Positions 1 to 8,600 of a stretch of 22,500 nt of DNA are shown here, piece after piece. The stretch is from Chrysomallon squamiferum (taxonomy: Eukaryota > Mollusca > Gastropoda > Neomphalida > Peltospiridae). The notes under the pieces were generated by a model. That model saw nothing but the letters and a program-made list of their open reading frames with translations, ran no database searches and had not been told where the DNA came from. Both the position numbers and the translations under genes were made by a program. Every line of letters starts with the position of its first letter. The first letter of the stretch is position 1. The DNA is taken from NCBI GenBank assembly GCA_012295275.1, contig CM022668.1:15178391-15200890 (forward strand), in the 5' to 3' direction.

Positions 1-153
1 TCTTTGATTATTGTTAACGTCCAGTTAAACCGTTTCTGGCAAGCCGCCCTACCTTGAACGAGCGAGCGAACGTAGATCTGTATAATATGTAAAGAATGAT
101 ATCTCCGTCAAACACCCAATCAAGGGAAAATAAACACCATTGTCTGTTTGTTT

Positions 154-170
154 GTGATCTGTCAGATCAC
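154..170. repeat. Perfect 17-bp palindrome (8-bp arms, 1-nt centre)
   Basis: GTGATCTG (154-161), a central T, then CAGATCAC (163-170) form an exact inverted repeat. It could be a binding site for a dimeric factor or a chance palindrome. Confidence 0.9.
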
Positions 171-264
171 TTAATAGAGTGCTGAATGATGAAGTTTGTG
201 GCGTTCTTCCAGCTCAGGAGCGCCGAGGCAAACGGTGGAATAATACGAAACAGAATTGTATCCG

Positions 265-284
265 CCATGCCCGGGTTCGCATGG
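265..284. repeat. Short inverted repeat CCATGC / GCATGG
   Basis: CCATGC (265-270) and GCATGG (279-284) are perfectly complementary around an 8-nt loop. The loop side contains GGGTTCGC, which loosely resembles a tRNA T-arm or B box, but no matching A box or acceptor stem is present, so I do not call a tRNA. Confidence 0.6.
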
Positions 285-644
285 GTCGTTTGCAGACGAC
301 AGTTGTCGATGTTATTATTCTTTTCTGTGGGGATTTTTTTTTTTTTTTTTTCCTTCACTGTAATTTACAAGTCATGTAGGACATGCTATTCTTCTAGCAG
401 ATAAGTATGGAAACAGAAGAATGCCTTGTTTGAAAGAACCAATTGTTTGGCGTAGACGTTCGGTTGTCTTTTCTTGACATAGTCGTCGTTTGGAGAAACA
501 ACTTTTTTTTTGATTTTTCAGTACTTTCTGAATGGACACAAATGGACACATCGTAATTTAAGATTCGATGAAATTTGACTATGTACACTTGCTTTATCGT
601 GTGCTTTATATAAAATAATTTATTAGTATGTAAAACTCCTCCCC

Positions 645-790
645 ACTACCATTAAAAAAAAAAAATAATAAAAAAATAAAAAATAAAAATAATAATAGAA
701 AATTAATAAAAAAAAACAAAAAAAAAAAACACAACGTACAAAAACAACAACAACAACAAAAAGAAGAAGAACAAAAATTCCGACACTACT
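645..790. repeat. A-rich low complexity (AAT/AAC/AAG)
   Basis: Almost entirely A with scattered T, C and G, including (CAA)n near 745-760 and (AAG)n near 760-775. No gene signal. The flanking 791-955 is AT-rich and featureless. Confidence 0.9.
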
Positions 791-965
791 GGACACTATA
801 GTTAATAATGATCACAAAAGTTTAATATCGAAAATTGACAATAATATTCAGTGTAACGCACAGTTTTAACTTTTGCAATAGTGGTTTTCTATATACATTT
901 AAAAATGTTCATTCAGTTGTATTAAATATTTGTATGCTTCCCTTCACATAACAACAAAAGTAATA

Positions 966-1060
966 CGCACAGACACGCACACACACATACATACATACAT
1001 ACATAAAGACACACACACACAGACACATACTCACACACAGACACATGCTCACACACAGTT
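966..1060. repeat. Compound (CA)n / (CATA)n / (CACAGA)n microsatellite
   Basis: CA dinucleotides, about five CATA units near 985-1003, then CACACA/CAGACA/CTCACACA blocks. Reading frames across it (His/Thr-rich or Cys/Val-rich) are products of the repeat. Confidence 0.95.
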
Positions 1061-1362
1061 GAATAAGCAGACAGTTAAAAGCTTCAGAAGACAAATTAAA
1101 CATGGTTTAAACATTTTGACACTTTCTGGACATGAATACTGCATTAACAGAAAGAAAAAAAAACTTATTTTTTTATTTTAAAAAAAAAAAAAGAAGAAAA
1201 ATAAATAAATTAAAAAAAAAAAAAGACCTCCCTTGATTTCTACACATTATCTTCAACCTTTCTGTCAATGTTTCTCTCTCTCTCTTATCATTGTACAATT
1301 GTTGCTGTAGACAGGTGATTTTAAATTGTTTTCTCTACAAATGTTGCTTATTTATTTTACAG
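1061..1362. other. A-rich and pyrimidine stretches, intron-like
   Basis: Contains an A-rich block at about 1150-1225 and a short (TC)n near 1273-1285. It ends in a TTTATTTTACAG acceptor-like stretch just before 1363. No gene is seen in it. Confidence 0.5.
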
Positions 1363-1518
1363 TGAAAACCAGGACCCAGGATTCCATCTTGCAAGACTAA
1401 TTAGCAGAAGATGCCATTTTAATGAAAAAAGATTACATTATGCAGGAGGTTTGCTGCATCAGTTTCTTTTCCTGTCAGCAGCGAAGATAAAACTCGGTTC
1501 TCATTTCCAGAAAGAGAG
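1363..1518 (+). CDS. Candidate internal exon, 156 nt, phase 2-2
   Basis: The segment lies between an acceptor-like TTTATTTTACAG ending at 1362 and a donor AGAG|GTAAAC at 1519. One frame is open throughout: the first base completes a split codon, 51 full codons follow, and two bases are left for the next exon. The length is a multiple of three, so skipping it would keep the frame. The peptide starts ENQDPGFHLARLISRRCHF and ends LGSHFQKE. It is mixed in composition, not low-complexity, and I do not recognise it. The other two frames contain stops. The 3' edge meets a local diverged repeat (1525-1929), and a 52-codon open frame in one of three frames is not rare here. It may be a non-coding exon or chance. 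Confidence 0.22.
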
Positions 1519-1524
1519 GTAAAC

Positions 1525-1985
1525 AATTAAACAGAGGAATTAAGTTTTATTCACAGATTCCATGAACTGATGATAAATTTCAGACTGACAGTAGTACATT
1601 TTTGTTGTTGCTGCTGCTGCTGCTGTTGTTGTCTTGTCAATAATATTTTAATTTCTGTTGCCAGTTGTAGTAGAAGTAGCAGTAATATTATTGGTGCTAT
1701 TAAACAAGGGAATTACGTTTTATATAGAGCTTGCATGAATTAATGATAAGTTTCTGACTGATAGTAGTTATGTTAATTGAATAATGTTTAATTATGTGCT
1801 GCATTATGTCATATAAAAGAATAATGTTGCAGCATCAGTTTTGATCAAAGATGTAATCATTTTTTTTTTGACAATTGGATAGAAAAAGTAGCAGTATTAT
1901 TACTGCTGCTATTAAACAAAGGAATTAAGTATTTAGGAACAATGAGAAAAAAAGTTTCTGACCGTAGTCTACATTTAATTTTATG
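1525..1985. repeat. Three diverged copies of a ~75-100-bp repeat
   Basis: The motif ATTAAACA(A/G)(A/G)GGAATTA(A/C)G recurs at about 1525, 1699 and 1911. In copies 1 and 2 it is followed by a matching (A)TGA(A/T)..TGATAA..TTTC(A/T)GACTGA(C/T)AGTAGT stretch, and in copy 3 by TTTCTGACCGTAGT. Upstream flanks of copies 2 and 3 also match (AGAAGTAGCAGTA.TATTA against AAAAGTAGCAGTATTATTA). Spacing is about 174 and 212 bp, so this is an old tandem duplication with indels, including a (TTG)(CTG)n insertion at about 1602-1632. Confidence 0.65.
1602..1632. repeat. (TTG)n(CTG)n(TTG)n microsatellite
   Basis: Short trinucleotide run with about five CTG units flanked by TTG units, inside the 1525-1985 repeat family. 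Confidence 0.85.
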
Positions 1986-1989
1986 TTTG

Positions 1990-2415
1990 ATTTGACTTAA
2001 TATAAAAGAATTAGTTTTGATCAAGCAGAATATAAATAAAAAGCTATATTTGACTTAAGAATTAATTGGAAGCAGAATATAAATAATATATTTACATGTT
2101 TAAAAAATATTGAAAATCTATGAAAATGCTTCATTTAAATAGTGGCTGTACATCAAGAGTTGGAACAACTAAAAATGTTTTATATGCTGCTGCCTTACAG
2201 TGATCTCAAACTGACTGCAGTGGTTACATTTTATAACTTTTAATGTTCATTCCCCTAAACCGTTTACTCATCAAAATTCATTTTTTCGTTATTCTAAGCC
2301 TTTACTTATACATGCCAGAGGTCCAAATACCTTCTGCAGTAGCAAACTTCACACTCCTCTCACAGAATGAATTCTAAACTTGTTAGTAACATAAATAAGC
2401 AGCAGTTATAAAACA
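1990..2415. other. AT-rich, intron-like, no gene seen
   Basis: Single-copy AT-rich sequence with stops in all frames. A pyrimidine-rich CTGCTGCCTTACAG near 2190-2203 resembles an acceptor, but only short frames follow it. Confidence 0.5.
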
Positions 2416-2478
2416 ATTATTGTTGCTGTTGTTGTTGTTATCATCATCATCATCATCATCGCCATCATCATCATCATT
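2416..2478. repeat. (TTG)n then (ATC)n microsatellite
   Basis: About five TTG/GTT units followed by about eleven ATC/CAT units with one CGC interruption. The next 300 bases to 2800 are AT-rich with no gene signal. Confidence 0.9.
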
Positions 2479-2799
2479 ACTAATATCTATATGTGTATTA
2501 TTATCTCTCCCACTGACCTTAAAGATATGAAGGTGTTTTTATTAATTTTCCATCTGAATAACTCAAAATATTTTCATTACCTGTGCAAATTAGTTTCCCG
2601 CTTGATGAGCTTGAAGTTTTTACATGAAGGTTGCTCGCTTATCTTTCTTACATAAGGAAACGCAGATGTTAAATATATAAGGAACCAGATATCACAAAGG
2701 TGCTATAGTATTATGAGGTTTATTTCTTAAATTCAGTGTTTATAGGTAAACTGTCTGTTTGTTATTTAATATTTTATTATTTGTGTATTTATTATTATT

Positions 2800-2815
2800 T
2801 TTTTGTTCTTTATTA

Positions 2816-2896
<81 letters not shown>

Positions 2897-2960
2897 CTTG
2901 ATTGCTTGACGATTTGTTTATTTGTTTGCATGTTTGTTTGCTTATTTGTATATTTATATT
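2800..2960. repeat. (TTA)n, (TTTA)n, (TTTG)n compound repeat
   Basis: A TTA/ATT run to about 2856, TTTA to about 2895, then degenerate TTTG/TTTA to about 2960. The Ile/Leu/Phe-rich frame at 2759-3082 is a translation of this repeat. Confidence 0.95.
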
Positions 2961-3053
2961 TTTTTATATTCAATATTTTATTATTAATATTACTAACATT
3001 TATTTGGTTATTTATTTTTGAGGGAGGAAATTACTTAAGACGACTGGATTATA

Positions 3054-3136
3054 ACGTCATGAATCCGTTTCTAAGATGCTAATTATGACGTCATCTATAA
3101 ACAAACATTAGTGTTGTGTCTTCTAGCCAAATATGG
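3054..3136 (+). promoter_or_regulatory. Candidate CRE + CArG (SRF) motif cluster
   Basis: A half CRE ACGTCA lies at 3054-3059, a perfect palindromic CRE TGACGTCA at 3086-3093, and a perfect CArG box CCAAATATGG (CC, six A/T, GG) at 3127-3136. In animals these are bound by CREB/ATF and SRF, and the pair is typical of immediate-early gene control. CArG matches are expected about once by chance in a window of this size and composition, while the full CRE is rarer. No promoter or transcript is visible next to it, so the role is inferred only. Confidence 0.3.
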
Positions 3137-3177
3137 CCTTACAGTCCGTGAGTATAATTATATTTCTGCTCTATTCT

Positions 3178-3179
3178 GT

Positions 3180-3210
<31 letters not shown>

Positions 3211-3214
3211 TTGA
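3178..3214. repeat. (TTTA)n microsatellite
   Basis: About nine TTTA units, followed by degenerate TTTG/TTAT to about 3285. The stretch 3290-3480 is single-copy with no supported gene. Confidence 0.95.
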
Positions 3215-3499
3215 TGTTGATTGTTCGTTTGTTTGTTGATTCAGCTGCTTGTTTAGTTATTTACGTATTTGTTTACGTATTTATCAAGTAGACAAACGCG
3301 ATCGTAATGTAGGATATATCTCGAGTTGATATATATATCTTTTCCATTAAGATCAGTTTCTGCTTTTGTTTGCTAATCCGTCTCGCTAGTTTTGAACCGA
3401 ATAGGTGAGATGTCTTAAAGATATTACAACTACAAGCTAAAATCGTTGATACTGAAGTCTGTATCTTAAATCTATACATGGTACATTTTATTATTTTTA

Positions 3500-3500
<1 letters not shown>

Positions 3501-3546
<46 letters not shown>

Positions 3547-3600
3547 TAATAATGTTATTATTATTATTATTAATTTATTTATATATTTATTTATTTTTAG
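3501..3600. repeat. (AAT)n with flanking (TTA)n and (TTTA)n
   Basis: About fourteen AAT units to 3543, then TTATTATTATTATTATTA near 3555 and TTTA units to about 3597. The AAT and TTA runs are complementary and could fold into a hairpin. Confidence 0.95.
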
Positions 3601-3659
3601 TATTATCTTTCCTTATGCATGTAGAAACTAATATAACGCATTTAATTGAAGAAAATGTT

Positions 3660-4070
3660 TGTAACACCAACATCATCATCAACAACAACATCAACATCAA
3701 CAACAACAATAATAAAACTTTTAAAACTGATCTATTATATTACTAAAAAGACAAGAATGTAAATTAATGGAATCTTCTGAATCATTTCCCGTTCTAGCAC
3801 CTGTTCCGCGAATATGCTTGCTGCTAATTTATAACCCGTTAACAACAACAACAACAAAAATAATAATTTTAAAAATTACTAATATAACAAGAATAACAAA
3901 AATAAAATAATAATAATTATAATGATGATAATAATAATAATAGTAACAACAACAACAAAATTATAAAAATAATAATTTCAAAAAATGACCAATTAACAAA
4001 AACAACAATAATAAAATAATGATAATAATAAATAATAATAATGATAATAATAATGATGATGACGATGATG
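3660..4070. repeat. (AAC)/(ATC)/(AAT)/(ATG) low-complexity stretch
   Basis: Trinucleotide runs (CATCAAC, AACAACAAC, AATAATG, GATGATGACGATGATG) make up most of this stretch. About 3735-3835 is the only ordinary sequence in it. Confidence 0.85.
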
Positions 4071-4076
4071 AAGATG

Positions 4077-4130
4077 CTGGTTAGAACGGCTAACAGTTCA
4101 TCGCAGGTGTTAAAGAGAATCGATCCTACA
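4077..4130 (+). repeat. Very weak tRNA/SINE-like relic
   Basis: GGTTAGAACGG near 4080-4090 resembles the start of a tRNA-derived element, and GAATCGATCC at 4117-4126 resembles a B box (GGTTCGANTCC). A proper A box is missing. Recorded because similar pairs occur at 9181 and 19731. Confidence 0.12.
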
Positions 4131-4199
4131 ACTTAACGTGTTAACTAATTACGTGTTTACATAACGTGAAAATATGTAAAACAGGAGAGAAAATAAAAT

Positions 4200-5095
4200 T
4201 GTAATGATATAAAAAAAGAAAGAAAAAAAAAAAAGAAAAAAATCTTCTTAATCTTAAAAGCAGTCGTTTAATAGGTAATGTCTTTATCTTGTTTATTCAG
4301 AATAGGAACATAAATATAAGGTAGGCTTAGTTCAAAATCGTAAAAGACATTTTAATAATATACAAACGTGACGTAGGAGTCGCTGTATGCTAAATAAACT
4401 ACTAGAGATAAATAAATAAATAAAAAAATTAATAATAAAAAAATGAAAAATAAATAAAGAAATAAAATAAAAATAAAGAAATAAAAAATTCTGGAGTTAT
4501 GATGCGAAGTTAATGTATCTGAAAGAAGGGAAAATGTTAATGTTGTCTCTAATCTTTCGCTGATATATCTTTAACTTATGCGTAGAGAAACTTTGAAAGT
4601 GATAATATTGATAACGCAAAAGCAGTAACAACAACATTATCAACAGCAGAAATGGGTTATTAAGGACAAAAACAACTGAAACAACAACTGCAATAACAAC
4701 AACGGTAACAATAATAAATAAATAATAACAAAAATAAATACAAAAATAATGATAACGTGGTGATGATGATGTGAAATTACATCTTATTAAGACGATGATT
4801 GTAAATGTTGTAGTGGTTATGATGATGACTGTTAAACATATAAAATATTTTTTGTTGTAAGTGTAACCGAAAAATGTAGGTAAAACGTTTTTCTTTATGA
4901 ATGAATGAATGAATAAATAAGAAAATTAAAATAAAATAAAAGTAACAATTATGTATTTCTTATTTTATTTTCCTTTTTAACAATAAATAAATAAATAAAT
5001 AAATAAAGTAATAATAACAGCAACAATAATAACAGTAATGTGCAACAATAATAACTGATTAATAACGACAATAAAAAACAAAATGAAAAAAAAAA
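4200..5095. other. A-rich interspersed low complexity, no gene seen
   Basis: A-rich blocks occur at 4208-4243, 4404-4490 (AAATA units), 4620-4750 (AAC/AAT), 4905-4945 and 5065-5098. They are separated by short single-copy pieces without an open frame. A TGACGTAG half-palindromic CRE-like site sits at 4369-4376. Confidence 0.6.
4898..5012. repeat. (GAAT)n and (AAAT)n microsatellites
   Basis: Four GAAT units near 4898-4913 and about seven AAAT units at 4981-5007. Confidence 0.9.
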
Positions 5096-5304
5096 AAAGT
5101 ACCACGAAACTGCTTTTCACGTTTTCACAGTTTAAATCTATCTTCTTCGATATAGCTCGTTCCGTAGCCAGCCAAAACAATTCTCAATTTTTGATACACC
5201 GGTAATTTCCTTTAAGCTGTCTGCAATTTACCGTCCACACTTCTTTAATATAAACAGTTTACCGCTAAAATAAAACACACACCGCACTCTCTCTTTTTCT
5301 CCAG

Positions 5305-5504
5305 TCTTTCGCCACATGAATTCTGATAACAAACGATGTACACGAAAAACAGGGGACAAGCAGTTAACAGCACGAGCCGATCAAATATTTAAGAAAGAAA
5401 GGTGCTGGTATTTGAAATTATGGAAGAAAAAAAAAAAAACGAAAGAGGTTAACCTCAGATGCAAGGGTTTTATTGTAAAGAAAAAAAATATATAATAATA
5501 TATA
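5305..5504 (+). CDS. Candidate last exon or small basic ORF
   Basis: A strong acceptor (CTCTCTCTTTTTCTCCAG, ending at 5304) opens a frame that stays open from 5307 to a TAA near 5502-5504. The first ATG in that frame is at 5316 and gives 59 residues. The peptide begins MNSDNKRCTRKTGDKQLTAR and is strongly basic, with a lysine run encoded by the A13 tract near 5427-5439 and four cysteines. The part before the A tract is ordinary sequence and the part after it is AT-rich. I recognise no family. It could be a 3' terminal exon, a small basic protein, or chance. The A13 slippage-prone tract and the lack of an obvious polyadenylation context lower confidence. Confidence 0.22.
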
Positions 5505-5588
5505 AATATATATATAAGGAGAAGGTAACTTAATGATGTTGATTATGATGAAGATGGTATTTAAAGAAATAGAAGGGAAGGTAGCATA

Positions 5589-5640
5589 CATGATTTTTTT
5601 TTTATTATTATTTTTTTTATTTTTTTTTTTTTTTTTATTT
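5589..5640. repeat. T-rich low complexity
   Basis: Nearly pure T with a few A, at the end of an AT-rich stretch (5505-5588) that has no gene signal. Confidence 0.9.
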
Positions 5641-5734
5641 CGCCTTTCTATAATAGTTTAATCTGTAAAGCAGCAATTAAGCCTACTGCTTAAAATCAGT
5701 ATCAAAATTATTTTTTGTTGTTGTTGAGAAAAAA

Positions 5735-5738
<4 letters not shown>

Positions 5739-5782
<44 letters not shown>
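5739..5782. repeat. (TA)22 microsatellite
   Basis: Perfect TA dinucleotide run of 44 bp. It is self-complementary and likely prone to cruciform extrusion and length variation. Confidence 0.97.
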
Positions 5783-5785
<3 letters not shown>

Positions 5786-5873
5786 AAGATATTTAAAAAC
5801 AAATTGAAAGCTCCTTTTTTGATGTAGACTTGAAGTACGCAGTTTAGTGGAAGAATGTCGTCGCCTGTGTTGA

Positions 5874-5895
5874 TGACGTAATACAAATTACGTAA
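5874..5895. promoter_or_regulatory. Paired bZIP sites TGACGTAA and TTACGTAA
   Basis: TGACGTAA (5874-5881) and the perfect palindrome TTACGTAA (5888-5895) lie 14 bp apart start to start. The first fits CREB/ATF or PAR-bZIP binding. The second is the consensus of PAR-bZIP/E4BP4 and C/EBP-type factors. The rest of 5783-6150 is single-copy with no supported gene. Confidence 0.35.
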
Positions 5896-6155
5896 CTGAG
5901 GAAAGAGATCCTAACAAGCACATTTCTGTTTTTTTTTTTGTTACTGAAACAGTTAAAACAGCGCCGGGTACGATCCAAGCACGCTGTGTTTGGCATGCAA
6001 CATGTTACTTTGGAACTGTGCCAGAAATATATTTTCAAAACTTAAAAATATTTTAAAGTTTTGGAGTAACTTGTATACATCGAGAATAAAATCTACCAGA
6101 TTAACACTTAGGTGTATTCTTAAAAACATACTTTTTAGACAAATATGTGTATATA

Positions 6156-6386
<231 letters not shown>

Positions 6387-6660
6387 TTTTATATAGGTAA
6401 GTTGTAGGCAGATAGGCAAGCTGACAGATTTGTTGGCCTAAAAATCTGTACACAAATGAAAGTTTACTTACAATTAAAGCAGATATGACATTTAATAAAG
6501 AGTAGTGAACACTGACATGAACGGGAAATAGCTCAAAACTCACGCAAAGGATATAGTTAATTGTGCGACCAACCGGCCTGATACCCACTTGACCTTTGAC
6601 ATTTTGCCTGTGTCATATGACCTGTCATGCTCATAATGACAAATATAGAGCCGGTGCCTG
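6387..6660. promoter_or_regulatory. Single-copy segment with nuclear-receptor-like half-sites
   Basis: TGACCTTTGACAT at 6590-6602 reads on the minus strand as ATGTCA-A-AGGTCA, a near DR1 element of the type bound by HNF4, RXR or COUP-TF. A further TGACCT half-site lies at 6618-6623 in the same orientation. No open frame or splice pair is evident in the rest. Confidence 0.25.
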
Positions 6661-6889
6661 GTGTGTATGTGGTACTTGAATTTGATTATCTGTGACAACA
6701 ATATATAATGATTAATGCGATCGTTTAGAACATGTCATTTGAATCAATTCCTCGCATTCATCGTATACTGGCCTGTCAAGTTTGTTCTGTGAAAAGGTTT
6801 AGTTCCAGTTGTCGCATTTATCGTATATAAAATTGTATTCAAAATACAGTTATTATTTATTTGTCGAATTCGTCAAATCAATATGCATC

Positions 6890-7240
6890 GGTGTGTAACT
6901 TGAGTTTGTCATAAATTAAATCAAATTATATTCCAACTAATTTATAACTGTTGAGGTTAATTTTCAGTATATATTGGTCTAACTCGAGTTTGTCGTATAT
7001 CAATTTTTTTTTAAATATATATATCGATATTAATTATTTTTTCTGTATAACTGGTGTTTGTCATGTATCAAATTTTATTCAAAATATATTTATCGATATT
7101 ATTTATTTTTTTCAGTCTAACTCGTATTTGTCTATGTTAATTTTTATTCAACATAATTACCTAGGATAATATTTATTCAGTATATATATATATTGGTATA
7201 TAACTCGTATATCAAATATTGTTCAACATATAACAGTCTC
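6890..7240. repeat. Degenerate ~70-84-bp AT-rich minisatellite
   Basis: A TAACT(C/T/G)G..TTTGTC motif recurs with TAACT at 6896, 6980, 7048, 7118 and 7201, spacing 84, 68, 70 and 83 bp. Units share TTTGTC(G/A)T(A)TATCAA, a TTTTATTCAA(A/C)ATA stretch and ATCGATATT. More diverged copies may extend upstream to about 6720 (CGCATT(C/T)ATCGTATA at about 6753 and 6814). The hydrophobic frame at 6951-7169 lies inside it and is not a gene. Confidence 0.8.
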
Positions 7241-7299
7241 ATATATATGGTATTCACTACTCCAACTGGTAGAATCGTATCTGTTATATAAAAACAGTA

Positions 7300-7660
7300 T
7301 TTGCTACTATTCAGTGCTTCCAGTCTGTTATATATATATATATATATGCTTCCAGTCTATTACAATAATAACAGTGTTCCAGGCTGTTACTATAATAACA
7401 GTGCTAACTACAATAACAGTGCTTCCAGGCTGTTACTATAATAACAGTGCTTCCAGGCTGTTACTATAATAACAGTGCTTCCAGGCTGTTACTACAATAA
7501 CAGTGCTTCCAGGCTGTTACTACAATAACAGTGCTTCCAGTCTGCTACTACAATAACAGTGCTTCCAGGCTGCTACTATAACAACAGTGCTTCCAGTCTG
7601 CTACTATAACAACAGTGCTTCCAGTCTGCTACTATAATAACAGTGCTTCCAGTCTGCAGA
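7300..7660. repeat. 28-bp minisatellite, ~12 units
   Basis: The anchor GCTTCCAG recurs at 7421, 7449, 7477, 7505, 7533, 7561, 7589, 7617 and 7645, exactly 28 bp apart. Irregular units lie upstream with anchors at 7316, 7348, 7376 and 7403. Each full unit is CAGTGCTTCCAG(G/T)CTG followed by (T/C)TACTA(T/C)AA(T/C)AA. The 14-mer GTTACTATAATAAC in the early units is nearly palindromic. Upstream units carry GGCTGTTAC and downstream ones GTCTGCTAC, so variants are ordered along the array. A unit of 28 is not a multiple of three, which argues against coding. Confidence 0.97.
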
Positions 7661-7751
7661 CAAAAGATGTGGCACAATCTTACACATCAATGTCCGCCTC
7701 ATCTCATCTGATGAATTAATCGAGCTGGGACTTTTTCTTTCTGATTTATAG

Positions 7752-7797
7752 CACTTATCTGTTCGTCTGTCAGCAGTCCATGCAGAACAGGTAGCAG
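7752..7797 (+). CDS. Candidate short exon, 46 nt
   Basis: A pyrimidine-rich acceptor (GACTTTTTCTTTCTGATTTATAG, 23 nt, of which the last part is TTTCTGATTTATAG) ends at 7751. A near-perfect donor CAG|GTAAGA starts at 7798. Two of the three frames are open through the 46 nt (one reads HLSVRLSAVHAEQVA). It is too short to judge coding potential and could equally be an untranslated exon. It overlaps the minus-strand reading frame at 7770-7898. Confidence 0.18.
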
Positions 7798-7898
7798 GTA
7801 AGAAAGAGAGCGAGAGAGAGACAGAGAGAGATGCCAAAATGAAGCCAAGAATAAGGTTGGCATTTGTTGTGAAAAGTATGGAAGCCGCAAGGCGCCAT
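7770..7898 (-). CDS. Short ORF, Cys-rich with one membrane segment (weak)
   Basis: On the minus strand a start codon in good context (AACATGG, part of a YY1-like AACATGGCG at 7892-7900) opens 42 codons. They begin MAPCGFHTFHNKCQPYSWLH and continue with a hydrophobic stretch, GISLCLSLALFLTCYLFC. The hydrophobic part is largely the translation of an imperfect (GA)n stretch at about 7803-7831, which makes chance likely. Its length is below usual gene-calling limits and I know no homologue. Confidence 0.1.
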   Translation of the reverse strand: MAPCGFHTFHNKCQPYSWLHFGISLCLSLALFLTCYLFCMDC

Positions 7899-7964
7899 GT
7901 TGAATGGTTGTTTTTTTGTTCTTAGACAAATTATTCTTAAAGGGATTGGTAAAAATGTTTTGTG

Positions 7965-8072
7965 ATTTAAAAAAAAAAAAAATAAAAAAAAAAAAAAAGT
8001 TTTTGATGTTTTCGGTTTCTATTCTGCGATTCCTAAAATGAATTTAAAAAAAAAACAAAAAAAAACAACAAA
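7965..8072. repeat. A-rich low complexity
   Basis: Long A runs at 7969-7998 and 8046-8072, with no gene signal. The stretch 8073-8424 is AT-rich single-copy sequence in which I see nothing. Confidence 0.85.
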
Positions 8073-8424
8073 AAAAACCACTTACTTTTGCGGTGCTCAT
8101 TTTTTTTAATGTCGGAAAGCCTAAAATGAAGTTTTGCTGGCAACCTAGACTACAAATATATCTGGAAACTTGTTTTTGTTACAAATTCTGTTAAAATCAG
8201 AATAAACACCTTTGTTTTTGTCCCAATTTGAACACCATTTCTATTTTTTTATTATTTATTTTGAACGTCTATTTTTATATATTGTTGTTACAACATTTTG
8301 TTGTAGTAAAACTGTAAAATTGTACAGACTACTGAAGACAGGAAGGTCAAAACTATTCTTTGTTAAAGACTGAATTTATCTAAAAGGTTTCCGCTAATAC
8401 CTGAACCAATCCATCCACATTAAA

Positions 8425-8558
8425 TTTACGAATTCAACACACACAAAAAAAGCGTAAAATAATAAATAATATGACCCTGAAGGCCTTCCGTAGACTTGTC
8501 CAATCATTCACGTTAGAACACCCATTGCCTGGAGAAATTCGCCAACGATTTACGAATC

Positions 8559-8600
<42 letters not shown>

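Larger units (their letters stand above)
1..640. other. CpG-rich single-copy segment, no supported gene
   Basis: The first ~300 bases hold many CpG dinucleotides, for example in gaacgagcgagcgaacg at about 55-72 and again at 210-310, and look single-copy. Short reading frames exist on both strands between 167 and 404, but they end in a lysine or phenylalanine run caused by the T run near 335-350 and resemble nothing I know. The segment carries a 17-bp palindrome (154-170) and a short hairpin (265-284). From 380 onward it is ordinary AT-rich sequence. It could be regulatory or an untranslated exon. I see no splice pair that decides this. Confidence 0.4.

Noticed and set aside
265-290. tRNA gene or T-arm
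   Set aside because: GGGTTCGC lacks the rest of the B box, and there is no A box, anticodon arm or acceptor stem.
6390-6400. Splice donor ATAG|GTAAGT after the GAGT repeat
   Set aside because: A perfect donor core, but everything upstream is microsatellite, with no acceptor or plausible exon.
7421-7660. CRISPR array, because of the 28-bp regular repeats
   Set aside because: The repeats are directly contiguous, with no unique spacers between them, and the context is eukaryotic. It is a minisatellite.
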